Notes under the pieces: generated by a model | The model's input: the letters and a program-made list of their open reading frames with translations, nothing else | Told to the model about the DNA's origin: nothing | Databases searched by the model: none | NCBI GenBank assembly: GCA_019752015.1 | Contig: JAIEMQ010000035.1 | Span: 44,451 to 108,450 of the forward strand | DNA length: 64,000 nucleotides | Direction: 5' to 3' | DNA from: Cyanobacteriota bacterium | GTDB lineage: Bacteria; Acidobacteriota; Vicinamibacteria; Vicinamibacterales; UBA2999 | Program-made: the position numbers and the translations under genes | In this document: in pieces, positions 48,040 through 56,560 of the stretch | How the letters are laid out: each line of letters opens with the position of its first letter | Numbering within the stretch: position 1 is the first letter of the stretch

Positions 48040-49255
48040 GTCCTGCCGATCATGTGAAGGACGGCATCTGCTGCCGGTGCTCTCTCTTGGTACCACGCCG
48101 CTCGCCAATGCTCTGATACCGGAGGATCGGCTCGCCGCACCGGAATCGCGCTTTCCTCTCGAAATCGTCTTTTGCCGCGACTGCTCTCTCCTGCAAATCA
48201 GCGACACGGTCGATCCGGCGTCGCTCTTTCGAGAGTACCTGTATTTCTCATCGTTTTCGGATGCCTTGTTGAAACATGCCGAGCAGCTGACGGCCGATGT
48301 CATTGCACGCCGGAACCTCGATTCTGGTGCGCACGTCGTTGAGATCGCGAGTAATGACGGTTACTTACTGCAATTTTACAAACGGGCCGGAATCAGGGTA
48401 ACTGGGATCGAGCCGGCTACGAACATCGCCCTCGTTGCGCGCGAGACACGAGCCATCCCCACCATCAACGAGTTCTTCAACGAAGGGCTGGCGCTGAAAC
48501 TGGCTGCCGAGAACGAGCAGGCCGACGTCATTCACGCGAACAATGTGCTTGCGCACGTGCCAACGCTGAACGACTTCGTTCGCGGAATCAAGCACCTGCT
48601 CAAGCACGACGGCGTCGCGATTATTGAGGTGCCGTACGTTCGCGATCTGATCGAGAAGGTCGAGTTCGACACGATCTATCACGAGCACGTCTTCTACTTT
48701 TCGCTGACGGCGCTGAGCCCACTGTTCGAGCGACATGGCCTGAAAATCGCCGATGTCGCAGTCGTACCGATTCACGGCGGCTCGCTGCGGCTGTTCGTAG
48801 GACACCAACATTCGGAAGCGGCGTCGGCGGTGCGGTCTCTATTGCGCGCCGAGGCCGAGTCCTCAATGGACCGGCATGCCTACTATCGAGATTTCGCGAA
48901 CCGGGTGGGACACGTCAAGACGGCTCTGACCGACATCGTCGACACGATCAAGAAGGACGGCAAGAACCTCGCAGCATATGGCGCATCAGCGAAGGGCAGT
49001 ACGTTGTTGAACTATTGCGGGATCGGCCCAGGGCAAATTGATTTTGTCGTCGATCGCAGCACTCACAAGCAAGGTTTGTACATGCCTGGCGTCCGCATTC
49101 CCATTCGGGCGCCCGCCGCGCTGCTCGAGAAGAGGCCCGATTACGTTTTGCTTCTAACTTGGAACTTTGCCGACGAGATTCTCGAGCAGCAATCAGCGTA
49201 TCGAGAGGCGGGCGGGCGGTTTATCGTGCCGATTCCCGAACCGAGGATCATTTGA
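48032..49255 (+). CDS. Sugar C-methyltransferase-like protein (NovU/TylC3 family)
   Basis: 408 residues with the three-part family layout: an N-terminal zinc-binding region (ESCRSCEGRHLLPVL, FCRDCSLLQI), a SAM-binding middle (VVEIASNDGYLLQFYK, HANNVLAHVPTLNDF, YHEHVFYFSLTAL) and a C-terminal domain (AAYGASAKGSTLLNYCGIG, VVDRSTHKQGLYMPG). Enzymes of this family add a methyl group to C3 of NDP-4-keto sugars. The neighbouring rfbF suggests a CDP-linked substrate. Confidence 0.93.
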   Translation: MIESCRSCEGRHLLPVLSLGTTPLANALIPEDRLAAPESRFPLEIVFCRDCSLLQISDTVDPASLFREYLYFSSFSDALLKHAEQLTADVIARRNLDSGAHVVEIASNDGYLLQFYKRAGIRVTGIEPATNIALVARETRAIPTINEFFNEGLALKLAAENEQADVIHANNVLAHVPTLNDFVRGIKHLLKHDGVAIIEVPYVRDLIEKVEFDTIYHEHVFYFSLTALSPLFERHGLKIADVAVVPIHGGSLRLFVGHQHSEAASAVRSLLRAEAESSMDRHAYYRDFANRVGHVKTALTDIVDTIKKDGKNLAAYGASAKGSTLLNYCGIGPGQIDFVVDRSTHKQGLYMPGVRIPIRAPAALLEKRPDYVLLLTWNFADEILEQQSAYREAGGRFIVPIPEPRII

Positions 49256-49707
49256 GCCGCATTGCCGACTTGACGATTGTGCCGTTACGACGGATTCCCG
49301 ACGAGCGCGGCACGATCATGCACATGCTGAAGAGCACCGACCCGCACTTCAAACAGTTCGGCGAAATCTACTTCACGACCATCTATCGCGACGTCATCAA
49401 GGGCTGGCATCAGCATCGTGAGATGACGCTGAATTACGCCTGCGTCCATGGGCGGATCAAACTGGTGGTGTTCGACGAGCGGCAGGATTCGCAGACCAAG
49501 GGCGTGATTGAGGAGATATTTCTTGGCCCCGACAACTATTCGCTGGTCGTCATCCCTCCTGGACTCTGGTGCGGGTTCAAGGGGATGAGCGATCCCGTGG
49601 CCATCGTGGCCAATTGCTGTACGCACACGCACGATCCTTCACTCACGCAACGAATCGATCCACTGTCTTCGCGAATTCCCTACCAATGGCAGGTCAAGTC
49701 ATCGTGA
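49252..49707 (+). CDS. dTDP-4-dehydrorhamnose 3,5-epimerase-like cupin
   Basis: 151 residues of the RmlC cupin type: IPDERGTIMHMLK, VIKGWHQHREMTLNYACVHG (the HxxH region), DNYSLVVIPPGLWCGFKG, and CTHTHDPS. Slightly shorter than RmlC. It would epimerise the ring of a 4-keto sugar made by the neighbours. The TTG start overlaps the methyltransferase stop (TTGA). Confidence 0.9.
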   Translation: MSRIADLTIVPLRRIPDERGTIMHMLKSTDPHFKQFGEIYFTTIYRDVIKGWHQHREMTLNYACVHGRIKLVVFDERQDSQTKGVIEEIFLGPDNYSLVVIPPGLWCGFKGMSDPVAIVANCCTHTHDPSLTQRIDPLSSRIPYQWQVKSS

Positions 49708-49711
49708 CCGA

Positions 49712-50632
49712 ATGCGGATAGTTGTCACAGGCGCCGCTGGATTCATCGGCTATCATGTCGCGCGCCGCCTGGCACAGCAGGGGCACGAGGTTCACGCTCT
49801 GGTCAGGCGCAAATCGCCAGACCTTCTCGCGAACGACGCCATCACGGTGTCAATAGCTGACCTCGCCGATCGATCGACCGTAACAGCCGCACTCGCAGCT
49901 ATCCGCCCTGACTGTGCCGTTCACTTGGCTTGGTATGCGGAACCCGGCCGGTATTGGCAGTCAGCCGAGAACCTTGCATCAGTACGAGCCTCGCTCGTGT
50001 TTGTAGAGGCGCTGGCCACCTCAGGGTGCGGACGGCTCGTGGCCGCGGGCTCGTGCGCTGAGTATGACTGGAGCCACTCGCTGCTATCGGAGAGCGCCAC
50101 GCCGATTGCTCCCTCGAGCTTGTATGGTGTATGCAAGGACGCCACTCGCCGCATCCTGTCGCAATACTGCGAGACGTCCTCAATCGAGTTTGCCTGGGCG
50201 AGGTTCTTCTTTCTGTATGGGCCTCGGGAGGCGCCGGGACGCCTGGTGTCGTCGGTAGTGACTTCGCTCCTTGCGAATCGTGAAGCGAAATGCAGTGAAG
50301 GTACACAGCGGCGTGATTTTCTTCACGTGGAAGACGCAGCAGATGCCATCGCCACGCTCGCGACCAGTCATTTGCGAGGGCCCATTAACATCGGCTCCGG
50401 CGTTGGTGTGTCGGTGCGCGAAATCGTGACGTCGATCGGCCGGCAGCTCGATCGCATGTCACTCGTGAACCTTGGTGCTCTTGCCGACCAGCCACAATCG
50501 CTCGAGCTCGTGGCGGACTGCGCCCGGCTTCGCAATGAGCTTCATTGGAAGCCTGCCTTCGACGTTCAGTCGGGGTTGCGCAACACCATTGATTGGTGGC
50601 GCAACCACCTTCCTGCTCAACCGAGCTTGTAG
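49712..50632 (+). CDS. NAD-dependent epimerase/reductase (extended SDR)
   Basis: 306 residues: MRIVVTGAAGFIGYHVARRL, VHLAWYAEPGRYW, AAGSCAEYDW, SSLYGVCKDA (YxxxK) and WARFFFLYGPRE. It resembles the terminal 4-ketoreductases/epimerases that complete CDP- or dTDP-deoxysugars. ATG start 4 bp after the cupin gene. Last gene of the CDP-sugar group. Confidence 0.92.
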   Translation: MRIVVTGAAGFIGYHVARRLAQQGHEVHALVRRKSPDLLANDAITVSIADLADRSTVTAALAAIRPDCAVHLAWYAEPGRYWQSAENLASVRASLVFVEALATSGCGRLVAAGSCAEYDWSHSLLSESATPIAPSSLYGVCKDATRRILSQYCETSSIEFAWARFFFLYGPREAPGRLVSSVVTSLLANREAKCSEGTQRRDFLHVEDAADAIATLATSHLRGPINIGSGVGVSVREIVTSIGRQLDRMSLVNLGALADQPQSLELVADCARLRNELHWKPAFDVQSGLRNTIDWWRNHLPAQPSL

Positions 50633-50639
50633 CCTATCA

Positions 50640-51599
50640 GTGGATCGACAATCAGTTCCAAGTCTCGCCGCGACCATTGTGAGCTCTGACGAGAGCTTGT
50701 TGATCCCTTGCCTCGAGACGCTCTTGAAGTACCGGCCTGCCGAGTGCGACATGCGGGTGTACGTTTCGTGGAACGCTCCCAGTCGGGGCCTGCCGCGACT
50801 CTCGCCGGAGCTCGTCCAGCGCTTTCGAGACGTGTCCTTCGTGGAGTCCTTCACATCGGGTTTTCCGTTCAACCAGAATATGCTTCTTGAGCGCGCCGAG
50901 GCGGACTACTACCTGCTGCTCAATGACGACCTGATTTTTCTCGAAGGGTCCGTCGACAGACCGCTGGCCTTCATGCTACGGCCGGAGAACAAAGACGTCG
51001 GCATGGTTACTGTCAAGCTCCTGAATGCCGACGGCTCGTTGCAGCCGTCGACGTATGCTTTTGCCGGGCTCTTTCGCACAATCCTGTCCGTCTCAAAACT
51101 GCGAGAACTATTGCCGCTGGATCCCAATCTGTTCGGGTTTTTCTCGGCGCTCGGCCTCGGCCACGGCCGTTCGCGGTATTGGTCACATGAAGAGACGGTG
51201 GAGATCGAATCCTGCAGAGGCGCCTACATGCTCGTTCGCAAGGATGCGCTGCGCAACGTCGGCGGCCTCGACTTGAGAGGCGGCCATGAAACGGAATGGC
51301 ACATGCGATTTCGGCAGCTTGGATGGAAGATAGTCTTTTTTCATGAAGCAGAGGTCGTTCATCTGGGCAGCCGCACAGTCTCTATGGATCCGGAAAAGGA
51401 CTTGCTTAACCTTGAGTCCCACCTCAACATCTACTACAAATACAAAAACGGCTGGCGATACGCGAGCGCCCGATCCGCATTCCTTGTGATCTACTTCATC
51501 AAGTATCTCGGCGCAGCCATTCGTCGAGAACGCGTGGCGCGGCGGGTTGCCTGGAAGGGTGTACGGATGATCTGGAACTGGCCAGGCGAAGCAAGGTAA
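50640..51599 (+). CDS. Glycosyltransferase family 2 (rhamnosyltransferase-like)
   Basis: 319 residues, GT-A fold: AATIVSSDESLLIPCLETLL, DYYLLLNDDLIFL (DxD-like NDD), CRGAYMLVRKDALRNVGGLD and HETEWHMRFRQLGWKIVFF. Adds a sugar to the growing repeat unit. GTG 50640 lies 7 bp after the SDR. The C-terminal basic helix may bind the membrane. The following 120 bp hold no gene; weak TTGATC/TTGATAC promoter-like words are present there. Confidence 0.92.
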   Translation: MDRQSVPSLAATIVSSDESLLIPCLETLLKYRPAECDMRVYVSWNAPSRGLPRLSPELVQRFRDVSFVESFTSGFPFNQNMLLERAEADYYLLLNDDLIFLEGSVDRPLAFMLRPENKDVGMVTVKLLNADGSLQPSTYAFAGLFRTILSVSKLRELLPLDPNLFGFFSALGLGHGRSRYWSHEETVEIESCRGAYMLVRKDALRNVGGLDLRGGHETEWHMRFRQLGWKIVFFHEAEVVHLGSRTVSMDPEKDLLNLESHLNIYYKYKNGWRYASARSAFLVIYFIKYLGAAIRRERVARRVAWKGVRMIWNWPGEAR

Positions 51600-51720
51600 C
51601 CCAAGCAACAGTTAGCTACCAATTGATCGTTTCTCGCTGCAGATTCTTGATACGAGGTGAGCGCCAGACGGAAGGCGCGATCACCTTGTCCCCCGAACAT
51701 CATAGAGCGCCGAGGATCTA

Positions 51721-52851
51721 TTGAGGCCATATCAAGTCTGTTGTAACTGCGTGATGGACACAACAGACACCAAGATCGTGTTTGACGCCGACGGAGTATG
51801 CGACCACTGCAAGACTTTCTATTCGAAGACGCTCCCGAACTGGCATACCGGCGAACATGGGCGGCGGCTGCTCGACGAGCTCGTTGGGAACATCAAGCGG
51901 GCGGGCAAAGGCAACGACTTCGACTGCATCATCGGCGTTAGCGGCGGCATCGACAGCTCGTACCTAGCCTATCTTGCGAAGACGCAAATGGGCCTGCGGC
52001 CTCTGGTCTTTCACGTTGACGCGGGTTGGAATTCCCAGGAGGCTGTCAACAACATCGAGAAGCTGGTCGACAAGTTGAAGCTCGAGTTGTTCACCGAGGT
52101 GATCGACTGGGAGGAAATGCGCGACTTGCAATTGGCCTACCTCAAGGCAGGCGTTCCACAGGTAGACGCGCCGCAGGACTTTGCGTTCTTCTACACGATG
52201 TATAAGTTTGCGAACAAGTACAACGTGAAGTACATCCTGACGGGCGCCAACTTGTCGACCGAGTGTATTCGCAACCCCGTCGAATGGTCGTACTACGGCG
52301 ACTCAGTACAGATGCATGACATTCATCGGCGATTCGGGACGCGGCCGCTGAAGACCTTTCCAAGCGCGCATATCCTGTGGCACAAGGTCTACCTGCCATA
52401 CATCCGTGGCATTCGCGTTGTCAGACCCCTGAACTACGGTCCTTACATCAAGGCGGAAGCGATCGGGCTGTTAAGCGAAGAGCTCGGCTGGCAGCGCTAC
52501 GCGCAGAAGCACTTTGAATCGCGATATACGAGATTCGTCGAAGGCTACTGGCTGCCGACGAGATTCGGTTTCGACACGCGGAAAGTCCAGTACTCGGCGC
52601 TCATTCTCACCAAGCAGCTGACTCGCGAGGACGCACTGTGCAAGCTGCAGAAGCCTGCATACGATCCGCAGGAGATCGAGCAGGATTTTTCTTTCGTCGC
52701 AACTAAGCTTGGAATCACCGAGGACGAGTTGCGCGGCTACCTGACGATGCCCCAAAAGACCCATCGTGATTACAAATCGCAAGAGTGGCTCTTCAAGCTC
52801 GGTGCCGCGGTCATGAAGGCGATAGGACTAGAAATCGGCGGCAAGCGTTGA
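51721..52851 (+). CDS. wbpG: N-acetyl sugar amidotransferase (WbpG/PseA-like)
   Basis: 376 residues: two N-terminal Cys pairs (QVCCNCVMD, CDHCKTFY), a PP-loop ATPase motif (IGVSGGIDSSYLAYL), GANLSTECIRNPVEWSYYGD and RRFGTRPLKTFP. With the glutaminase HisH and HisF encoded next, it turns an N-acetyl group of a sugar into an acetamidino group, as proposed for Pseudomonas O5 antigen and for pseudaminic-acid derivatives. TTG start; 4-bp overlap with hisH. Confidence 0.94.
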   Translation: MRPYQVCCNCVMDTTDTKIVFDADGVCDHCKTFYSKTLPNWHTGEHGRRLLDELVGNIKRAGKGNDFDCIIGVSGGIDSSYLAYLAKTQMGLRPLVFHVDAGWNSQEAVNNIEKLVDKLKLELFTEVIDWEEMRDLQLAYLKAGVPQVDAPQDFAFFYTMYKFANKYNVKYILTGANLSTECIRNPVEWSYYGDSVQMHDIHRRFGTRPLKTFPSAHILWHKVYLPYIRGIRVVRPLNYGPYIKAEAIGLLSEELGWQRYAQKHFESRYTRFVEGYWLPTRFGFDTRKVQYSALILTKQLTREDALCKLQKPAYDPQEIEQDFSFVATKLGITEDELRGYLTMPQKTHRDYKSQEWLFKLGAAVMKAIGLEIGGKR

Positions 52852-53462
52852 TATCGATCGTCGACTACGGCCTGGGCAACGTCCAGGCGATCGCCAACAT
52901 CTACAAGCGGCTAAATATTCCAGCGCAGTTGGTCAGTACGGCAAGCGCACTCGCCGAAGCAACGCGTCTAGTCCTCCCTGGAGTCGGTGCTTTTGACTGG
53001 GCGATGTCGCGGCTGAACGATTCGGGAATGCGTGAAACGCTCGACCATCTTGTCTTGCGAGATAGACGGCCGGTCCTCGGAATCTGTGTCGGTATGCAGA
53101 TGATGGCGCATCGCAGCGAAGAGGGGGTTCAGCACGGGCTTGGATGGATCGATGGTGTGGTCAAACGTTTCGACGAGGCTGCGTTCCACGAGCGCACACA
53201 TCTTCCTCATATGGGATGGAACGACGTCGCGCCTCGGCAGCCGGGAGGATTGTTTGCCGGTATCGAAACGGAGAGTCGCTTTTACTTTCTCCATTCGTAC
53301 CACATCGTGCCCGCTAACGCGGCGGACGTCATCGCGTACACCGACTACAACGTGCGGTTTGCGTCGAGCATCCGCCATGACAACGTATTCGGAACCCAGT
53401 TCCACCCCGAAAAAAGCCATCACTGGGGTGTCAGGCTACTGAGGAACTTCGCCGAGCTGTAG
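52848..53462 (+). CDS. hisH: HisH-type glutaminase of the amidotransfer cassette
   Basis: 204 residues: SIVDYGLGNVQAIANI, LVLPGVGAFDWAM, the nucleophile Cys in GICVGMQMM, and the His-Glu pair in TQFHPEKSHHWG. Releases ammonia from glutamine. The TTG start overlaps wbpG (TTGA). Its place between wbpG and hisF, far from other his genes, marks it as the sugar-operon paralogue (HisH2), not the histidine enzyme. Confidence 0.94.
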   Translation: MISIVDYGLGNVQAIANIYKRLNIPAQLVSTASALAEATRLVLPGVGAFDWAMSRLNDSGMRETLDHLVLRDRRPVLGICVGMQMMAHRSEEGVQHGLGWIDGVVKRFDEAAFHERTHLPHMGWNDVAPRQPGGLFAGIETESRFYFLHSYHIVPANAADVIAYTDYNVRFASSIRHDNVFGTQFHPEKSHHWGVRLLRNFAEL

Positions 53463-53466
53463 ACAG

Positions 53467-54264
53467 GTGTTGCGTCCCCGCATTACTCCGTGCCTGTTGC
53501 TGAAGGGCGGCGGCCTCGTCAAGACCGTCCAATTCGGGAGTCCGAAGTACGTCGGCGATCCCATCAATGCCGTTCGCATTTTCAATGAGAAAGAAGTCGA
53601 CGAATTGATAGTTGTCGACATCGACGCGACAGCGCAGAATCGCGAACCCAACTACGGTGTCATCAAGAATTTGGCCGCCGAGTGCCGGATGCCGCTGTGT
53701 TACGGTGGCGGCGTCAAGTCCGTCGAGCAATTTCAGCAGCTGGTCGCGCTTGGCGTCGAAAAGGTGTCAATCGGTTCTGCCGCTGTCGAGAATCCCAAGC
53801 TGATTCGCGAAGCATCTATTCGTGTGGGCAGCCAGAGTGTTGTGGTCGTTCTCGATGTGACACGCAAGAGCGGCACTTATCTGGTGGCGACGCACAACGG
53901 CGCCAGGATAACGGCACACACGCCGGTGGAGCTGGCCAAGCAAGTCGAAGATCTTGGTGCTGGCGAAATCGTCATCAACGATATCGATCGTGATGGGACC
54001 ATGACGGGTTACGACCTGGAGCTGGTGTCCGCGGTGCGCGATTCCACGACGCTGCCCATCACTGCCATTGGCGGGGCTGGTTCTCTGGATGACATCGGAG
54101 GCCTGATCCGGAGGTTCGGTATCATTGGGGCGGCTGCAGGGAGCCTGTTCGTATTCAAAGGCAGCTTCCGAGCCGTGTTGATCACCTATTTGAGCCGCGC
54201 CGAGAAGGACCAGATGCTTGCCAAGGTTGGATTCCCACACGCAGAAGTACGCGAGCGTCGCTGA
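53467..54264 (+). CDS. hisF: HisF-type cyclase subunit of the amidotransfer cassette
   Basis: 265 residues, TIM barrel: RPRITPCLLLKGGGLVKT, VVDIDATAQNREPNY, CYGGGVKS, INDIDRDGTMTGYDLEL and ITAIGGAGSLDDI. It forms a complex with HisH to channel ammonia. In true HisF the catalytic pair is in CLDVDxG and DxDGT; here the first site reads LLLKGGGL, so the cyclase step is probably lost, as in other WbpG-associated HisF2 proteins. Confidence 0.93.
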   Translation: MLRPRITPCLLLKGGGLVKTVQFGSPKYVGDPINAVRIFNEKEVDELIVVDIDATAQNREPNYGVIKNLAAECRMPLCYGGGVKSVEQFQQLVALGVEKVSIGSAAVENPKLIREASIRVGSQSVVVVLDVTRKSGTYLVATHNGARITAHTPVELAKQVEDLGAGEIVINDIDRDGTMTGYDLELVSAVRDSTTLPITAIGGAGSLDDIGGLIRRFGIIGAAAGSLFVFKGSFRAVLITYLSRAEKDQMLAKVGFPHAEVRERR

Positions 54265-55618
54265 GAACCTCATTGTTCTGACGCTGGCTTGGAGTGTGCT
54301 GGCATTCGGCGCGGTGTATCCGTGGGCGTACTGGCCCTTGATCGGCGCGGTCATAGCGATCGCCGCTCTTCAACTACCGAAAAGCACCTTTCCCGCCGGT
54401 GTCATGCCATTGTCGATTGCGTTCGCGTGCATCAGTGTCGCGATCGGGCTGCAGTTGATTCCGCTTCCGCTGTGGGTCATCGGGGCGCTGTCGCCGGAAA
54501 CGGTGGTTGCACTGCGCCAGCTTGATGTTGGCGTGGCATCTGGTGTCAAAACCTTCCATTCACTTTCAATTGAACCTTCGGCCACGGCGAGAGGGCTTTT
54601 GTTCGTAGCAGCCAGCTGCCTGCTGCTGCTCTCGACGGTCGTCGTCTGTTCGACTCGAGGCGCGCGTTTACTGGCTGAGAAGCTTCTGGCTCTTGGCGTG
54701 CTGGTCGCGTTAATCGGGATCATTCAGAAGCCGTTGTCGACCGGCAAGATCTACGGGTTTTGGCAGCCGCTTGGTGAGGGTGTCATCTTTGGGCCCTTTG
54801 TGAACCGAAATCATTTTGCCGGCTGGATGTTAATGGTGCTTCCGCTTGCGATCGGGCTCATTGCCGCCCGCGCTGCGGAAAAGGCCAGCCAGTACCCGAT
54901 GACGCTCCGCAGCCGCGTCACCTGGCTTGGCACTTTGGACGGCAACCGGCTCGTCCTGCTGGTGGGCGCGTCGATCGTGATGGCCATGTCGCTGGTCATG
55001 ACCACTTCCCGCTCCGGGATGATTCTCTTCGCTACATCGATTGCCGCGATAAGCGTATGCGTGGTCTTTGCGCAACGAGGTTTTCGGCGCGCGGTCATGC
55101 TGTTCTTCCTCACCGTGGTTCTCATCGCCGTGATTGCCGGCGTCGGTGGAAGCATCATTGCTAATCGTTTCGATCAGACCGATCAAGACGATATTGGAGG
55201 GCGCGTGAACGCCTGGAAAGACGCCTACGAAATTGCAGCTAGGTTCCCAGTGACTGGAACCGGTACCAACACCTATGGTTCGGCGACCGTGCTGTATCAG
55301 CGGCGGAACCTCGCTCTACACTATTCGGCGGCGCACAACGACTACTTTCAACTGGCGGCGGAAGGCGGTTTTCTGCTGGCCGTCCCCGTGATCGCCGCTG
55401 CCTTGCTACTACTACGCGTGATTGTCCGCCGCTTCCAGGAACCGTCAAGTGTTGCGACTCATTGGATTCGACTCGGCGCCCTAGTCGCTCTGCTTGCGAT
55501 TGCGGCGCAGGAACTTGTGGAGTTCAGTCTCCAGATTCCCGCAAATGCCGCGCTCTCCGCGGTTGTCTGCGGAATTGTTCTGCACAAGCGCCACCTTCCG
55601 CAGACATCGGCACCGTGA
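54218..55618 (+). CDS. O-antigen ligase family membrane protein
   Basis: 466 residues with about 12 membrane helices and a periplasmic loop containing the Wzy_C-type pattern (VTGTGTNTYGSATVLYQ, then HNDYFQLAAEGGFLLAVPV with the conserved HN-D). This matches O-antigen ligase (WaaL) and related polymerases, which join the finished glycan to its acceptor. TTG 54218 (or TTG 54224) overlaps hisF by 41-47 bp. It is the last gene of the long operon. A second polymerase role cannot be excluded. Confidence 0.9.
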   Translation: MPRLDSHTQKYASVAENLIVLTLAWSVLAFGAVYPWAYWPLIGAVIAIAALQLPKSTFPAGVMPLSIAFACISVAIGLQLIPLPLWVIGALSPETVVALRQLDVGVASGVKTFHSLSIEPSATARGLLFVAASCLLLLSTVVVCSTRGARLLAEKLLALGVLVALIGIIQKPLSTGKIYGFWQPLGEGVIFGPFVNRNHFAGWMLMVLPLAIGLIAARAAEKASQYPMTLRSRVTWLGTLDGNRLVLLVGASIVMAMSLVMTTSRSGMILFATSIAAISVCVVFAQRGFRRAVMLFFLTVVLIAVIAGVGGSIIANRFDQTDQDDIGGRVNAWKDAYEIAARFPVTGTGTNTYGSATVLYQRRNLALHYSAAHNDYFQLAAEGGFLLAVPVIAAALLLLRVIVRRFQEPSSVATHWIRLGALVALLAIAAQELVEFSLQIPANAALSAVVCGIVLHKRHLPQTSAP

Positions 55619-55710
55619 AAAGGTCGACACAGCGGCGAATTTCGTGCACGGTCGCTCCTCAAGGAGCAAGATTATGGTAGAAGATTCTCTAGTCCCCCCT
55701 GGGACCGTCG

Positions 55711-56244
55711 ATGGTTTCCTGCGAGCAATGCGGCTCGATTCAAATACATCGAGCAGAAGAGAGTGTCGCCGATCTGCTCGCCCGCCGCTTGACGGCGAAG
55801 AGGGCATTTCTCTGCCACCGATGCGGATGGCGCGCCCGTCGAGCGTGGACGGACACCGATCTCGCGGCGATTCGTAATCCGTTCACGGCCGCTCCCGAGA
55901 TCAATCCAAGTCTTGGCGTTCTTGACGACCCCAAACGAAGGCGGCGGCAGCGCCGGCGAAAGGCTCAGTCAACTGTTGGGACTGCCGAAATTCTTTTCCT
56001 TGAAACCGAGGCATCGGAGGACCCGAACAAGACGCCACTAGATCTTACGACGGCAGCGCTCGACCAGCAATTGACCGTTGGAAGCGAAGGGACCGTCAGA
56101 ATCCGCACGCGGCCCAGATCCAAGCGCGCAAGACGCCTGCGTCGGCGTGAGGTCGCAGCAGCGGCCGCGATCACTGCGTTCACTATGTTGGTTGTCGTGG
56201 CGTTAGGCCTTACCGGCAGTTGCACGGTCGCGCCGCAATTCTAA
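55711..56244 (+). CDS. Zinc-ribbon protein with C-terminal membrane segment, unknown function
   Basis: 177 residues. An N-terminal zinc ribbon (CEQCGS, Cys 4 and 7; FLCHRCGWRARR, Cys 35 and 38), a middle part with Arg/Lys clusters (KRRRRQRRRK and SKRARRLRRRE), and one membrane helix near the C-terminus (about 149-168; AITAFTMLVVVALGL) followed by a Cys. Such proteins are found after polysaccharide operons, but no function is known. An overlapping frame on the same strand is less convincing because it lacks the CxxC pairs. Confidence 0.7.
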   Translation: MVSCEQCGSIQIHRAEESVADLLARRLTAKRAFLCHRCGWRARRAWTDTDLAAIRNPFTAAPEINPSLGVLDDPKRRRRQRRRKAQSTVGTAEILFLETEASEDPNKTPLDLTTAALDQQLTVGSEGTVRIRTRPRSKRARRLRRREVAAAAAITAFTMLVVVALGLTGSCTVAPQF

Positions 56245-56249
56245 GCGAT

Positions 56250-56505
56250 GAACTAAACCCCAACGTCTAGGTTGCCGGCCACCGTGGCCTTGTCGGTTCA
56301 GCCGTTGCCGGGCGGTTCAGGGCCAATCGTCCTGAGTGTGTCTCTCGTCGCCGGCACCATCGGCGGCATCCATGGCCAACTCGACACGGCAGCCGAATTC
56401 ATCTACGACAACTTCGATCTCACCGCTTCACACGTGCTACCGGCGATGATTCGCAAGTTTCACGACGCACGCGAAGAAGGGCGCAGCGAACTCACGATCT
56501 CGGGC
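56250..56505 (+). pseudogene. fcl: GDP-L-fucose synthase, 5' part (broken)
   Basis: Frame pieces show [11 protein letters not shown] (N-terminal NAD-binding loop) after an in-frame TAG, then in another frame TIGGIHG...AAEFIYDN fused directly to [20 protein letters not shown]. So the 5' part has a stop, a frameshift and an internal deletion of about 120-130 codons (including the YxxxK region). It ends at the IS66 insertion with ELTISG. The 3' part resumes at 58841. Confidence 0.85.
56498..56505. repeat. Target-site duplication, left copy (TCTCGGGC)
   Basis: Eight bases directly before the IS66 left end, repeated exactly at 58841-58848 after the right end. Eight bp is the usual IS66 duplication length. 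Confidence 0.95.
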
Positions 56506-56560
56506 GTATGTCCTCGCCCTACCCCGTCAGTGAGGGAAGAGACGATGTGGGACAGGCGCG

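Noticed and set aside
54218..54264. Overlap of hisF and the ligase gene as a frameshift or fusion
   Set aside because: Both proteins have proper ends; the 41-47 bp overlap is long but the hydrophobic ligase start lies just after it and other overlaps are frequent in this operon.
52848..54264. HisH and HisF as histidine biosynthesis genes
   Set aside because: They directly follow wbpG with overlaps, no other his gene is near, and HisF lacks the usual CLDVD active-site block.
55494..55877. Alternative 127-codon frame over the ligase/zinc-ribbon junction
   Set aside because: The frame starting at 55711 has two CxxC pairs and a membrane helix; the alternative has no recognisable feature.
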